A stretch of 40,274 bases of DNA from Spirogloea muscicola (GCA_009602725.1 WELB01000045.1:418802-459075); one strand, 5' to 3'; shown: positions 1 to 9,991, counted from the first letter of the stretch. A program made the numbers and translations. The notes: generated from the letters alone by a model not told the origin.

Positions 1-681
1 CGCGCCGCCGGCGGCGCGATCGGCGGCGGGCGTGCCGTGCGGCGCGTGCGGCGGCCGGGGCTGGCTGCTGTGCGACTTCTGCGGCGGGCAGCGGGTGAAC
101 TTGCAGGTCCGCGCCAACAAGCTGTACCGCCGCTGCCCGTCCTGCCGCGCAGTGAGTGCTTCCTTGCCCTTATTCCTAACCCCAAACCGCAGGACCCAGT
201 CGACAAGGCTTCCCTGAGACGATAGCCAGCGCCAGAGCCGGGCTCGAGTCGCAAGGCTTGGCGAGGAGCCACTCGCTGGCCGGCCCTCAAGCATCAGTCA
301 ACTTGTTCGATTGCCTTGTTGAGGGTGCCGCCCTCCGCTGGCAGCAAAGGGCCGTGCTTCTGAGCGCGACTGGACGGGCAGTCCCTCGTCAAATGCTCCT
401 GAAGCCTTGTTTACGTCCTGAGGTGGCTGGCCACAGCTGCGGTCCAGGAAGTCATTTACCAGTCAGAAAATCGATGTCGATTTGGGGCCAACTACAATTG
501 CACCACCGCCTCCTGTTCTGCTTGACAGGCGCCCTATATCGATTTGCCTCTGGGTGCTGAACTGTAGCAAGTGTGTCTTGCTGCGCAGGCTGGCGTGCTC
601 ATCTGTCAGCAGTGCAAGGTGTACAAATGCCTCACGCTGCCTGATGGCACTGACAGTGGCCTTTCTGACTCCCGGCAATAA
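1..681 (+). CDS. DnaJ-type cysteine-rich zinc-finger protein, C-terminal part (partial)
   Basis: Two exons are visible: 1-151 (frame starts at base 2, open to the window edge, so the N-terminus is missing) and 589-681, joined in phase 0 across a GT-AG intron (152-588, donor GTGAGT, acceptor GCGCAG). The translation carries four CxxC-type pairs: PCGACGGRGWLLCDFCGG, then RRCPSCRA, then VLICQQCKVYKC, ending SDSRQ*. This is the zinc-binding cysteine-rich domain of the DnaJ/BSD2-like family found in plants and algae. These are usually plastid proteins without a J domain, acting as thiol-dependent chaperone-like factors. Plastid location is inferred from the family because the transit peptide would lie outside the window. 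GC is very high in the first exon. The gene converges on the DTW gene at 1229-3962. Confidence 0.8.
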
Positions 682-893
682 GCCTTAATGGCTGGGAGAG
701 AATTGCTTCCGCCCCGCAGGCAAGATCAACCGGCAGCAGTTGACCTTATCGTTCTCGTTCTGTTGCTTTCCTTTGGGCCTGCTCATAAATGCAAGCCATG
801 AAAGATGGAGGCACCTCTTCCACATTAGGTTCAGTGCTTGTCCAGTCAGCTCGACGCTGTTTATTACAGCATCAAAAAGTTTAGGGCTCAATG

Positions 894-898
894 TGTAA
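894..898 (+). terminator. Candidate TGTAA poly(A) signal of the zinc-finger gene
   Basis: TGTAA lies about 210 bases after the stop codon at 679-681. TGTAA is the usual polyadenylation signal in chlorophyte algae. A five-base match is weak alone. The rest of 682-1228 shows no coding exon and is read as the 3' regions of two convergent genes. Confidence 0.3.
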
Positions 899-1155
899 GG
901 TAATGTTGTAGGCCGCTAAACTCACCGTGAATACATGGAAACAGATTAAAGATACACCTTGAGGTATTCTTTTCCCCTTGCTACGGGTAGTGCACAGTCT
1001 CACCTTTTTGGGTGGAGAGTAGTGCCGTGCAAACGCACAGACCAGCAGCTAGCAGTTGCTACAGCTGCATGACTTGGCAAGCCCAGTCCAAGGTTGTCGT
1101 GTAGAGGATGTGTGAATGTCTGAGTCCCAGATACACTGCACCTTCTTCGCTTGCA

Positions 1156-1185
1156 CTGCTTGGTCTAGAATTCTAGACCAAGCAG
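1156..1185. repeat. Perfect 30-bp palindrome
   Basis: The 15-base half site ctgcttggtctagaa is followed at once by its exact reverse complement, with no spacer. It sits 44 bases beyond the stop codon of the DTW gene and about 475 bases beyond the stop of the convergent zinc-finger gene. A transcript from either strand could fold into the same hairpin. Confidence 0.9.
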
Positions 1186-1228
1186 ACTTGCAAGTTGGAT
1201 TCAGGATTGCATAGCCACTTATACGACT

Positions 1229-3962
1229 TCATGCTAGCCTGATACCTGGGCTGCCGTACCGTTCTCTCCTGGCTGACAACCTATCTTGCAGGCAGGCCAG
1301 CGCTTCATCCAGAGCCTTTGCTGACTTGCCCAGGCCGAAGGAGCTGAGTCCTGGAAGAGCATCAAGCTCCTCTAGAAGCTTAACAGCAGACGCCGCAGTG
1401 CACAGTTGATCTTTGGTTGGCTGTGGTCTGCATCAGAGACACAAGGCTTTTGTTTGTTTGTTGTCATACACATGCTTCGCACTGTCTTGCATAAGTGGCA
1501 GCAACTGGACTTTTTGAAGTGAGTATCAGTTTGATGATGTGTCATAACTCTTACCTCAGATTGTGCATCACAGAGTGGACCTTGGGTTTGACTGAGAGGC
1601 ACTCGAGCTCACAACCCAAAGCCTGCCTTGCTTGCTCCTACCAAACAATGGCAACAACATGACAAGGTTACTTACAGTGTATGCTGATGGTGACTTGCTC
1701 AGAGCATTGGCAGACAGCTAAGGCAAGGGGCTTGACCAGCCAAGTCGCATGATGCTCATCAAGCAATTAACTGCAAGCAAATAGAGTGGGTAGAATGGCA
1801 GCAGTGGTGACCCACTTGTAGTCGATTCATCATTGCATTTGAGTTGTTCCAGGTCCCATCCACCAGGACGAAGTGCGCCAACAGCTTACACTCTGGCACT
1901 TGTGTCTTGTCAACGTCCTGAGCGCATGCATGACAGGCTCAGTGGCTGATAACGGGCCACTAAATACAATCACACATTGCTCTGCAAGCTGTGCAATTGC
2001 GAGAGCAATAACATGCTACTGTTGAGAACCTGCAATAGGCCGTGCTGGGGAATATGTCCTTGCAACAGAGCCTCTGATGTCAAGTTCTGAAAGCCCCGGA
2101 AAGGATACAAGCACCACACCGACTTTCTGCCTGCAGATTTCAATAACAATTTGATCAGCTGATGCAGTGCTGGCAGTAATTGTGGTCGAAGCCTTTGACT
2201 ATCCTCCCAGCCACAAAGTTCACAAAGCCTACTGTTTAAAAAGGAGTCAACTTCATGGAACTGTGAATGTGCACTGGACAGCAACACTGTGAAGCATTGT
2301 GAAGAAGACCGACCAGCGGCAGCTAGCTGAGCCCACATAGCATCCTCGTGCTCCTGCACTCCAAATATGCAGAGCTTGGCGGCGTGCTCTCCCAGCACTT
2401 GCCGTAGGAGCTTCCCAGTGTTGTTTGACCGCAGGAAGTCCTGTACACCTCAGATGATCTGAATGACTGCACGCCAGTCTGGTTGCCACTTTCAACAGCG
2501 AAAGCACAGAAGCCCACTACTTTTTTGCTGGGCAAGATATGCAGTCTGTGAATACCTATCATCTACGGCTACTTGAGCAGCAGCAAGCCTGTTCAAGTCG
2601 TCCTAACACCCCTTCCAGTAAGTGGGCAGACCTTCGGGTGCATGTAGAGCCAGAACGTTATGCCTTGCCTCAGCTCCGCCCTTGGCAGCATGGAACAGAG
2701 GCAGTCTTCAATGGGCAGCCAGCACTGTGCTGGTGAGAAGTATGAAGGGCGCAACATTGTCAGTAAGGCACAGCCTCCTGTGATATTGGTGTCTCAACCA
2801 AATAAACCCAGTGAGCTGCAGCGGCCCCCTCAGACGGGGGTGAAACTTCCACACGAACATGCCAAATACAGACTGAGAACATCTCACTGAGCTACTAAGC
2901 TACTGACCTTGCTAGATACTTCAGAACATCCTCCGTCGACCAAGACCTGGCAGATCGCCGATTGCAGTACCCATGTACGAGAGCTGGGGATTGAAGGCCT
3001 GGATGTACCTCGCAACAAAGACGTGGTGAGGCATGGAGAAGGCGGACGGCGACCTGGAGCGCCACCGACGCCTTAAACCTCTCCTCAGGACTAGCGTGCG
3101 TGAACTCCGCCCAGAACTGCTCCTCGGGCCTCCTTTCCTGCAAGTGAGCCTGGCATTGGCACGACTCCAGGTGAGGGCATGCTCAAACCTCCACAAAGTT
3201 GGGGCCCCCAACTCTTTGCCCCTAACTAGTGTGTCGATGTGTGTCCAGTTCCTCCTACTTCCTCTCAATATTCGCTTATCGTCATCAAGATAACCGGCCT
3301 CTGGACGTCCTGCACTCTTGGTTGCTTTCGGCTCACTGCTTTTGTGCAGCCCAAGAAGGAAACTTGCGAGCTGCGGTTACACGAGATTCGCGAAAACTCG
3401 TCTATCATTGACCCCAAGACCAAGATTATCAGAGCCAACTGTGATAAGCTCGCAATAGCTGGAGCATCAGTCCAAGGTACTGGCTTCCTTGGAGTCTTCA
3501 GGCCTTCAGGATATGGTGTGTACTGCACTCTTCTAGGGTTTCAGCTTTGCAGCTCTATGTAGGCTTGGCGTGTGCTTTGTCGAGGGTCGATTGTCTATCT
3601 ACGATAGAAAAATCCCATGATTACCACAACTGCAACATGACAATTGCGTTGTGATAAGCTGAACCACTTTGTATGAACTCGAAGTGGAGCAAGAGGAGAG
3701 GCCTCCGCCCTGCATCACCTGCTTGCGACTGGATCCCGGCGGAGCCGATGCGGCGCCACCCGATGTCGCCGCAATGAGCCGCATGACCTCCGCGACGAGC
3801 GCCGGCGTGCGCGCCAGCCACGGCACGGTCCCGCCGCCGCCGCGCGGCTCGGCAGCGCCGGCGTCGGCANCGGCCGCGGAGGCCGCAGCGGGCAGCGACG
3901 GACGCTGCCACCACCGCCGCGTGCGCTTGTGGCGGCGCTGCCAATGGCGGGCTCGGCGTCAT
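1229..3962 (-). CDS. DTW-domain tRNA-uridine aminocarboxypropyltransferase
   Basis: Exons: 3962-3719, 3137-3009, 2724-2632, 2440-2314, 2130-2030, 1917-1816, 1622-1555, 1427-1229. All junctions after exon 1 are GT-AG with matching phases. The zinc-binding motif crosses the exon 2/3 junction (LCCE/CWLPIEDCLC, pattern CxxCxxPxxxCLC). It is followed by LYMHPK/DFLRSNNTGKLL, the diagnostic loop VLVDGTWNNSNAMMNRLQ, and the conserved end LRPQP...LCTAASAVKLLEEL. The family transfers the 3-amino-3-carboxypropyl group from SAM to uridine in tRNA (acp3U). The DGTW motif and upstream cysteines are intact, so activity is plausible. The first exon is uncertain: from the ATG at 3962 the frame is off by one at the N at 3870, so the N probably hides an indel. 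A later in-frame ATG at 3784 is an alternative start. The last intron-free stretch ends GIRLA*. Confidence 0.87.
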
Positions 3963-4114
3963 GGCCGTCAGGCCGCCTTCCCAGCGCCGCCTTCCCAGTC
4001 GCCGTGAGCACTCCAGCTGGGGCCAGCCTGCGGCGCCCGCCGCACTCGCAGCACAGTGCCGGCGCCGTCGCAGTGGCCGCCTAGCCTGAAAGCCTCTCCT
4101 AGCCTCCCCATCTC

Positions 4115-4122
4115 TTAATATA
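4115..4122 (-). promoter_or_regulatory. Possible TATA element of the DTW gene
   Basis: TATATTAA on the minus strand lies about 155 bases upstream of the proposed ATG at 3962, in otherwise GC-rich DNA. Position and sequence suit a TATA box, but algal promoters often lack one. The rest of 3963-4332 shows no coding exon. Confidence 0.25.
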
Positions 4123-4332
4123 CACGCATTTTCTCCTAGCCTTGTCCGCCACACGAACATCGAAGGATGGCCGTTTCGTCTCGCAAGCCATCAATTGCAT
4201 GCTATAGAATGCCGCTATCATTGAGTCTACAGCGCTCCCAGGCACTCGCGATACACCAGCGTGCTGGTCGTGCATCAGCCCAGGCTAATGGCTTCCGTGT
4301 TGGTGGTTTAAGCTCCTCAGTATAGCTTGTCA

Positions 4333-4460
4333 GAATGCATGTGCTCACTCGGGGATAATTTAGTGTCTCCCTTAGCCAGCTCATTACCCAGATAGAAGGA
4401 CATTCGTAAGGCCAGGATTGGCCTCCCTTTCAATTTCATGTGCACCGCGCGCCTTCTCTC
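4333..4460 (+). repeat. Diverged relative of the foldback element arm at 9.4 kb
   Basis: Bases 4417-4440 (ggcctccctttcaatttcatg and flanks) match the inner arm of the foldback element at 9445-9466 with few differences. About 80 bases earlier both loci share a tgtgctcact block. Only one arm is seen here, so this is a decayed or solo end. Bases 4461-4620 show no gene. Confidence 0.5.
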
Positions 4461-4620
4461 TTCTTTGCTGCAAGCGGTGTCAAGGCACTCCGTGGTAAAA
4501 GAGTTACAATGATTGGTAACATCCTGGTACGGTTCTAGCAGGACCTTTACGTTGGTACAACCCTAAACCTCCTTGAAAATCACACTGCGCATCCGACTCT
4601 GAGACCCGACACCTTTCTTC

Positions 4621-4760
4621 TTGCCGCTTGCCCAGGTGTTCCGCATGCGGCTATCCATATCCTTCCAGCGGTCCCAGGCTCACGCAGTGCACTTGCGGGC
4701 AGGCCACGCAATGGCTGCGCCGTCTGGGTCTCAGTGGGGTGCCTCTATTCGGTGCGACTC
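4621..4760 (+). mobile_element. Fragment of a retroelement reverse-transcriptase C-terminus (copy D)
   Basis: The frame reads LAQVFRMRLSISFQRSQAH then AVHLRAGHAMAAPSGS. This parallels SLAQVYRMRLAVSLQRSMAR and ALHLRAGRALAAASGS in the copies at 22.9 and 23.4 kb. DNA similarity is lower than between those two copies, so this is an older insertion. It is truncated on both sides and flanked by no visible target duplication. Bases 4761-4974 hold no gene. Confidence 0.7.
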
Positions 4761-4974
4761 GACTGATGAGCTGCCCGAAGTGTCTGCTGTTGCAGGCTGG
4801 CTTTTCAAAGAGAGTGATGGTCTAGTACTAGGCAAGCGCAGTGCATGAGCACTGCCAGAGAAACAGTCGAGGCTGGAGCATGCATGTATTGTTAGCAAAG
4901 TCTGGCCTCTGGACCCTGGCAAATGGGGAGGTCTTGCACTCAGTAAAGCCACAATCTTAAGCTAACAATTACAA

Positions 4975-7140
4975 CTACTGTCTGCAGGAAGAGTCGTCAG
5001 ATGCAGCTGCGATTCCAGAAGACAGAGGGTTGATGTACAATCCTCTGTGCTCGGGACGGTGTGAGACCTCAAAGTCCAGGTGCACAAATGCACGCTCAAT
5101 CTCAGGAAGGCTCTCGATCTTGTACTGCAGGGTCTCTCCAATGTCGTGGGCATCCTTCAGTGGCATGTCGGGTGGCAGCACAATGTCCACCTCGGAAAAG
5201 TAGTGGTTGCCAAATGTGTATGCTCGTACTGTGTCGATGAATTGAATGGCCTCATGATGGTTCCAGCACAAGTAGGTCAACTTCTGGAGGAACTCGGGTG
5301 GAGCAGTTCGGCCAGTGAGGGAGTTGACGTTCTCCAGAACCGTTCCAAACCAGTTGACCATAGTGTACAATGCCAGCTGTTGCAGTGTGCTCTGAGTCAG
5401 TTTCTGTGAAAATTCTGTGAACCCAATACGAAACAGTAATCGCCTTAGCCTGCAAAGATTGTAATGCTCTTGGTGATTGCGTGCTGGTACAACTTTATGG
5501 GAATGCTACTTACCAATATAGCTCCAGCTGGGTCTATCCACCATGCAAATGCTCCAGCAAAGAGAGCAGCAGCCAGTGACACCACGTTTGTGACCACGTC
5601 GAAGAAGTGGTCTTTGGCATAAGCGAGTACAATGTCGTTGCTGAATGTGGCGCAATACAACCACAGCATGAGTTTGGTAAACGTCACTGGCACCATGACA
5701 CCCACTTCCCACTGCCACTTGCTCAAATCTTCAGTGTGATTCTGCCAAACGAGAGTAAGCTGAGAGTGAGCATAGCAGTCAGAAGTGCAAGGTGGCACAT
5801 ATGCATAAGGATATCACGCATTACTGTAACAAGTCTTTACTGCCACTGCCAAGGAGGAGCAAGTTGAAAGTGAAAGTGAAAAGAGCAGACTGAATTGCAG
5901 ACAAAACTTCCATAACCAAGAAGGAGTTCAGCACTTCATGCGTCCTTCAACATGTAAGCATGCTCCGTGATGAGACTAGCGAACAGCAGCCCGAAGAGCA
6001 GCCCTGAAGGCCATACCTTGCCTAAAAGTCGACGAACACCCTCAATGAAAATCTGGAACCCAAGGGTTGCCATAATTGATGCAAACACAATGATGCCCTA
6101 CAACGTCAAAAAACGGGTGTCAAACGAGACAAACAGACTACCTCTGATTGTTAAGTAGGGGGCAGCTATGCCCACTTTTTGGGGCATACGCGGCAAGGAT
6201 ACTCTTCAAGATCTGCTGTGATGAGAATGGTGATGAGATATGACATTGGATGCGTCAATCCACCCTGCTTACCAGGGGTTGCATGCGCTTCTTCCCAATT
6301 GGATAGAGGTATGGATTGTCCTTCCTCATGGAGCGTGCCGTGAAGTACAGGATGAATCCAGACAACAAGTCCAGGAGGCTGTCCAAGGCACTTGCTATGA
6401 TCGCCAGACTGCCCGACTCGACAGACACATAGACTTTTGCGATAAGAAGAAACACGTTAGCAAGGTTGGAGATGTTGATGGCAAAGCGGACCCTCCTTTC
6501 CAGCCGAGCTTCTGCCACCCTTTCCTGCAGGACGATTGCCCCTTTGTCAACATGTAGCTTGGCTCCTGAGGTCAACTTTGCTTGGCCTTGAGAGCATACA
6601 GACAGTCAAATAGCTTCTGTCTGCTGGCTATTTGAAGCTCTAGCACCATTTGGCGAGTCCTCTAACAGTTCTCTTACCAGAGCAGTCGGTGCCAGAAGGC
6701 GCTCTTCTAGTGTGTCCATCTGGCTGAAGCCCTCTATCGTCTGGGTTTGCCGCTGGTAGTAGCCATCTATGGCACTCTGGGTGCCTGAGGAGGACAGCTA
6801 ACCCTGTCAATCGTCAAATTTGGAAGAATAATTATTTAGAGAAGATTACCATGTGTGTACTACGAATCAGCACTATTTGTGCTACCAAGGAGCTCGCAGC
6901 TTTGCACTCACCCAAGAAACGACCGGAGCGCGAACGCGTCACCACTGGCTCGGCGGACGCGTTCCTCAGCGCCTCATCAAAGGTGCTGGAGCTCAGCTTC
7001 CACTCTTCTCCTGGCTGGCGTGGCGTCTCCGCTCTTTCCTGGTCTATTCCAGCAGTGGTACTAACGCCAGGCATTGCCTCGTCAGGCAGCCGCTCTGGCG
7101 GAGATGACGGCCTGTCCCTGGAGCCATCGTAGGCGCACAT
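4975..7140 (-). CDS. Cation diffusion facilitator, Mn-type metal tolerance protein (MTP)
   Basis: Exons: 7140-6912, 6784-6678, 6557-6273, 6097-6017, 5741-5514, 5376-4975, giving 443 aa. All junctions are GT-AG with consistent phases; the acceptor of exon 3 (6557) is the least certain. An N-terminal tail of about 77 residues precedes the family signature [16 protein letters not shown]. The two metal-site motifs are DSLLD (D171, D175; TM2) and DHFFD (D278, D282; TM5). DxxxD at both sites marks the Mn-CDF group, unlike HxxxD of Zn transporters. The [19 protein letters not shown] and [11 protein letters not shown] blocks are typical. The C-terminal cytosolic domain follows, including [19 protein letters not shown]. 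The likely role is H+-coupled export of Mn2+ into the vacuole or Golgi, inferred from the family. Confidence 0.92.
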
Positions 7141-7430
7141 GCTGTCCTCCAAGAGATGGCCAACCGGCTGGCAAATCCGGGCTGACGGCTGTGGCAGATG
7201 GACCTCCCACAGCCAGCGCCAGCTGCCGTTTCGCACGGGCCTACTCCAGCGACCACCACGTCCCTCAACGTTCGCACAAGTGCGACGGCGGCGGCGTTGG
7301 CGGCTGCAGCGGCGGAGGCGATGAGCGACGGCCGCACAGCCTTGCGGCGCAGCGACAAGGCCGGCCTTGGGTTGGAGGCGGCACTCGGAGGTCGGAGGGG
7401 GGAACGCGTGTGATGCGCATGAAATAAAAG
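7141..7430. other. GC-rich 5' flank of the MTP gene
   Basis: Upstream of the MTP start at 7140 the DNA is rich in CG, GCG and GGC triplets and is open in several frames on both strands, none protein-like. It looks like the 5' UTR and promoter island also seen at other first exons in this window. Confidence 0.5.
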
Positions 7431-7433
7431 GGC

Positions 7434-8263
7434 AGCCTATTTGCAGCCAATACGCTGAACAAGCCAAAGCTATGGGGCTACATAAAATAAAGGCCTATGC
7501 GAAGGCCTATGCCATCCACAACGCCTTCAAGATCAGCCCCGAGGCCTATCGGGCGCTCCTCCACCTGTTCCTTGGCCTGCCCCCCCACCTGCTTAACTTA
7601 AGTGAGCTTTTCCAAAGGGGGCGAGGGCTGTGGATGGCCAGCCTAGACAGAATGGACAAGGTCCAACGAGCCAAAGCCACACTGACATGCAAGAGACCAC
7701 AGCGTATGGGAGCTTAGCAACCCCGAGTCAGCAGCAGCCGCATCGAAGTCTGTTAGTGTGAGTGCGGCTTTCGCGGAGGGCGGACACTGCGCTACACATA
7801 TGCTGCGATGTCCTACAGGCGCTGAAGTGTTGGGCTTTCAGAATCTACTACGGATGGCCCTAGCGGACTTAATGCGGGATGCCGGCGATCGCGCCATTGT
7901 GGAGGTGAACACTTCCTTGCCCATCACCACGGACGCTCAGGGACACCACACTGTCGCACCCTAGACATTGTGGGCGTACAACCTGGCGAAGGTCCACGAG
8001 CCTTGGTCGATGTGGTTGTGATGGAGGCGTACGAGAGTCCAGCATCGACCCACATTGCCGGCCATGCAGTGGGAACTGCAGAGCAGATAAAGCTGCAGCA
8101 CCTCCTACCAGCTGCAATTGACACCTTTGGGTGCATGGGTCCTCGTTTACATACCCTACTTGAGAACATCGCATGTCTAGGATATGCACAACGTGAGGAT
8201 TGCTCCCAGCCGAGATGGGCACGCCGGCAGCCTATTTGTCATTTTCGAGACATCGTGTGTTAG
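7434..8263 (+). pseudogene. Decayed reverse-transcriptase C-terminal region of a non-LTR-type element
   Basis: From 7758 the frame reads HCATHMLRCPTGAEVLGFQN then LLRMALADLMRDAGDRAIVE. It is interrupted by a stop at about 7962. The frame one base over continues RTLDIVGVQPGEGPRALVDV, then IDTFGCMGPRLHTLLENIAC, to a stop near 8263. The last block parallels IDTHGALGARWLELLHQLAR in the 23.1-23.5 kb copy, so both come from one element class. The rest resembles the C-terminal region of algal retroelement polyproteins (cysteine/histidine block, then an RPDI-like segment). An open frame at 7434-7717 (including SPEAYRALLHLFLGLPPHLL) may be more of the element. The +1 frameshift and 5' truncation make this a dead copy. 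Confidence 0.65.
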
Positions 8264-8462
8264 CCTGTTTGTAGGGACCTCTGGCTCATGCTTTGAACCG
8301 GAAAGCTGGTCGAGCCTTAGCTGGTGGCACGAGAAGTGTTAGAATATAGGCATTAGCTCCTTTCGTAATTCTTTATATTATCTATAGTGTCCCACTTATG
8401 GAAGCGTCTGTCGCTTCCGGGGGCGGCTTGCCTGGACTGTCAGGGTTGACACGTAGGCAGAT

Positions 8463-8493
8463 CACACGTGTGAGTGTGAGCCTCACACGTGTG
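8463..8493. repeat. Inverted repeat with 12-bp perfect arms
   Basis: Arms cacacgtgtgag (8463-8474) and ctcacacgtgtg (8482-8493) flank a 7-base spacer. Each arm is itself centred on CACGTG, the E-box/G-box core, so two copies of that core stand 19 bases apart. It lies about 320 bases upstream of the small gene at 8816. Confidence 0.85.
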
Positions 8494-8500
8494 GACCCAT

Positions 8501-8585
8501 TAGCTTAACGGACACCTAGGGCCGGCTCTGCAGCTGGCCCCTGCCCGACTAGCTTAACGGACACCTCGGGCTGGCTCTGCAGCCA
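8501..8585. repeat. Two-copy direct repeat, 49-base spacing
   Basis: The block tagcttaacggacacct, followed by GGGC, GGCTCTGCAGC and GCC, occurs at 8501 and again at 8550 with a few substitutions. It directly follows the inverted repeat at 8463-8493. The stretch 8264-8815 contains no other recognisable feature. Confidence 0.8.
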
Positions 8586-8815
8586 GCCCTCCTTGGGCCC
8601 CCGGCGGGCTGACCCGCTGGGATCCACTGTGCCCATGTGATTTGCATTCTTTCTATGTAGGCATAAGGGGGTCGAGTGAGCTCAAGCTCTCTCACTCTAA
8701 CAGGAGCCACCGTTCTCCTTTTGCCCACCGCGCCTCCTTGCTTGCCATCGCCCACGCCACCTGCCTTGAGCTGCTGCTGGCCTGCTTCCTGCCGGACCCT
8801 GCCGCTATCACCGCC

Positions 8816-9212
8816 ATGGGCAAGAAGGCTGTCTTTGCCGTGGGCAAGAAGGCGAGGAAGGAGCGCGGCTCTCCCTTCAAGAGCACCGCGTCCTCATCGC
8901 CTGAGCCTCAAGCTTCTTCATCGCCTGAGCCCCAACCGAGTGATGGTGAGACTCTGGGTCTTGGGCATTCGATTAGCCCTAACACGGCACTAACGAATAG
9001 CCCAGTTTTACAAGAAGCACTACGGAGAAGGAGCGGACTACAAGGACCACCTCCACATAGATCACTTTTGTCCGTGCGATATGGACATCTATGGCGGCTA
9101 CAGTATCATGTGGTCCTCCCTCCATCGCCTGGACCACCTGGCTGATGCGCGCCGTCATCATCGGGCCGGTAGCTTAGGCATACTAGCGTCCCGCAGGATT
9201 GGTTGCTCATGA
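8816..9212 (+). CDS. Small two-exon gene of unknown function (112 aa)
   Basis: The ATG at 8816 sits in a good context (gccATGg). Exon 1 is 8816-8945, donor GTGAGA. A 55-base intron ends at an acceptor TAG (9000), and exon 2 runs 9001-9212. Phases agree and the frame stays open to the stop. Exon 1 is basic then Ser/Pro-rich: MGKKAVFAVGKKARKERG, followed by two copies of SSSPEPQ. Exon 2 reads QFYKKHYGEGADYKDHLHID, HFCPCDMDIYGGYSIMW and SSLHRLDHLADARRHH, ending in SLGILASRRIGCS. The aromatic, His/Cys-rich second exon looks like a folded domain, but I do not recognise the family. The setting between retroelement remnants and a foldback element raises the possibility of a transposon-borne gene. 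Confidence 0.5.
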
Positions 9213-9401
9213 GAACATGCTCTCTCGCTTGATTTGCAGCGTGCCCAGGCTCTAGCCATCGTTAGCGTGCTGTAGCGCACCAAGACAGGCCACTGGCTTG
9301 CGGGGTGGTGCTCCTGCGCTCCGGCGCCCCAATTAAGTCTGGCAAATGTGTATGTGCTCACTAGGTACTAGACTCCCCTGCACTTGTGTTTGTCGTTTAA
9401 A

Positions 9402-9721
9402 TACCTTAGCTCGTTTTTCTTATTAGAGAGACTACTGGCTTGCATTGGCCTCCCTCTCATTTCATGCGTACTGCGCAACATCGCCTCCCCCGTAAGAAGA
9501 GCCACGGATCTCGCGCTCAACAAGTCCCCATTAAAAGAGCCTACGTGCATTATGGACACTTACGGCGGCTGGCGGTGCATTGAGCGTGTATTGGTTGCGC
9601 TTCTTACGGGGAAGAGGACAATAAGAGAAGGGCGTAGTGCACATGAAATGAGAGGGAGGCCAAAGCAAGGCAGTACATTGTGTGAGAGAGAAACAAAGAA
9701 AAGCTACGAGGAGCTAAGGTA
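9402..9721. mobile_element. Foldback (long inverted repeat) element
   Basis: Outer arms taccttagctc (9402-9412) and gagctaaggta (9711-9721) are perfect complements. A second perfect block of 22 bases pairs 9445-9466 with 9642-9663. A third of 12 bases pairs 9488-9499 with 9600-9611. The whole 320-bp unit would fold into one long imperfect hairpin. No transposase frame is present, so it is MITE-like and non-autonomous. A related single arm lies at 4333-4460. Confidence 0.75.
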
Positions 9722-9991
9722 ACAGAGCAAAGTACACGAGTGACGGTGGAATGCAGTACCAAGGAGTTAGCACGTAAATGTCTGCCAGACTGATAAGTTG
9801 GGGCAATCGAGCTGTTGCCAGATGGGACTGGACGTGCCGGCAGGGCTCGACGGGCGGGCGGCGACGTAGAAACAGCTCGTTACGTAACAAGCGTAGAAGC
9901 CCCGAGCAAAGCTGCCTCGGAAACTCGCGACAGCGCGGACAGGCGGCTGCCAGTGCCGCAACAGCACTCCCCGCCGGCCCCCGGCCCCGCC

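Noticed and set aside
1970-2398. A 142-codon minus-strand open frame
   Set aside because: It is exons 4 and 5 of the DTW gene plus the intervening intron read through; family motifs place splice sites at 2314/2130 and 2030.
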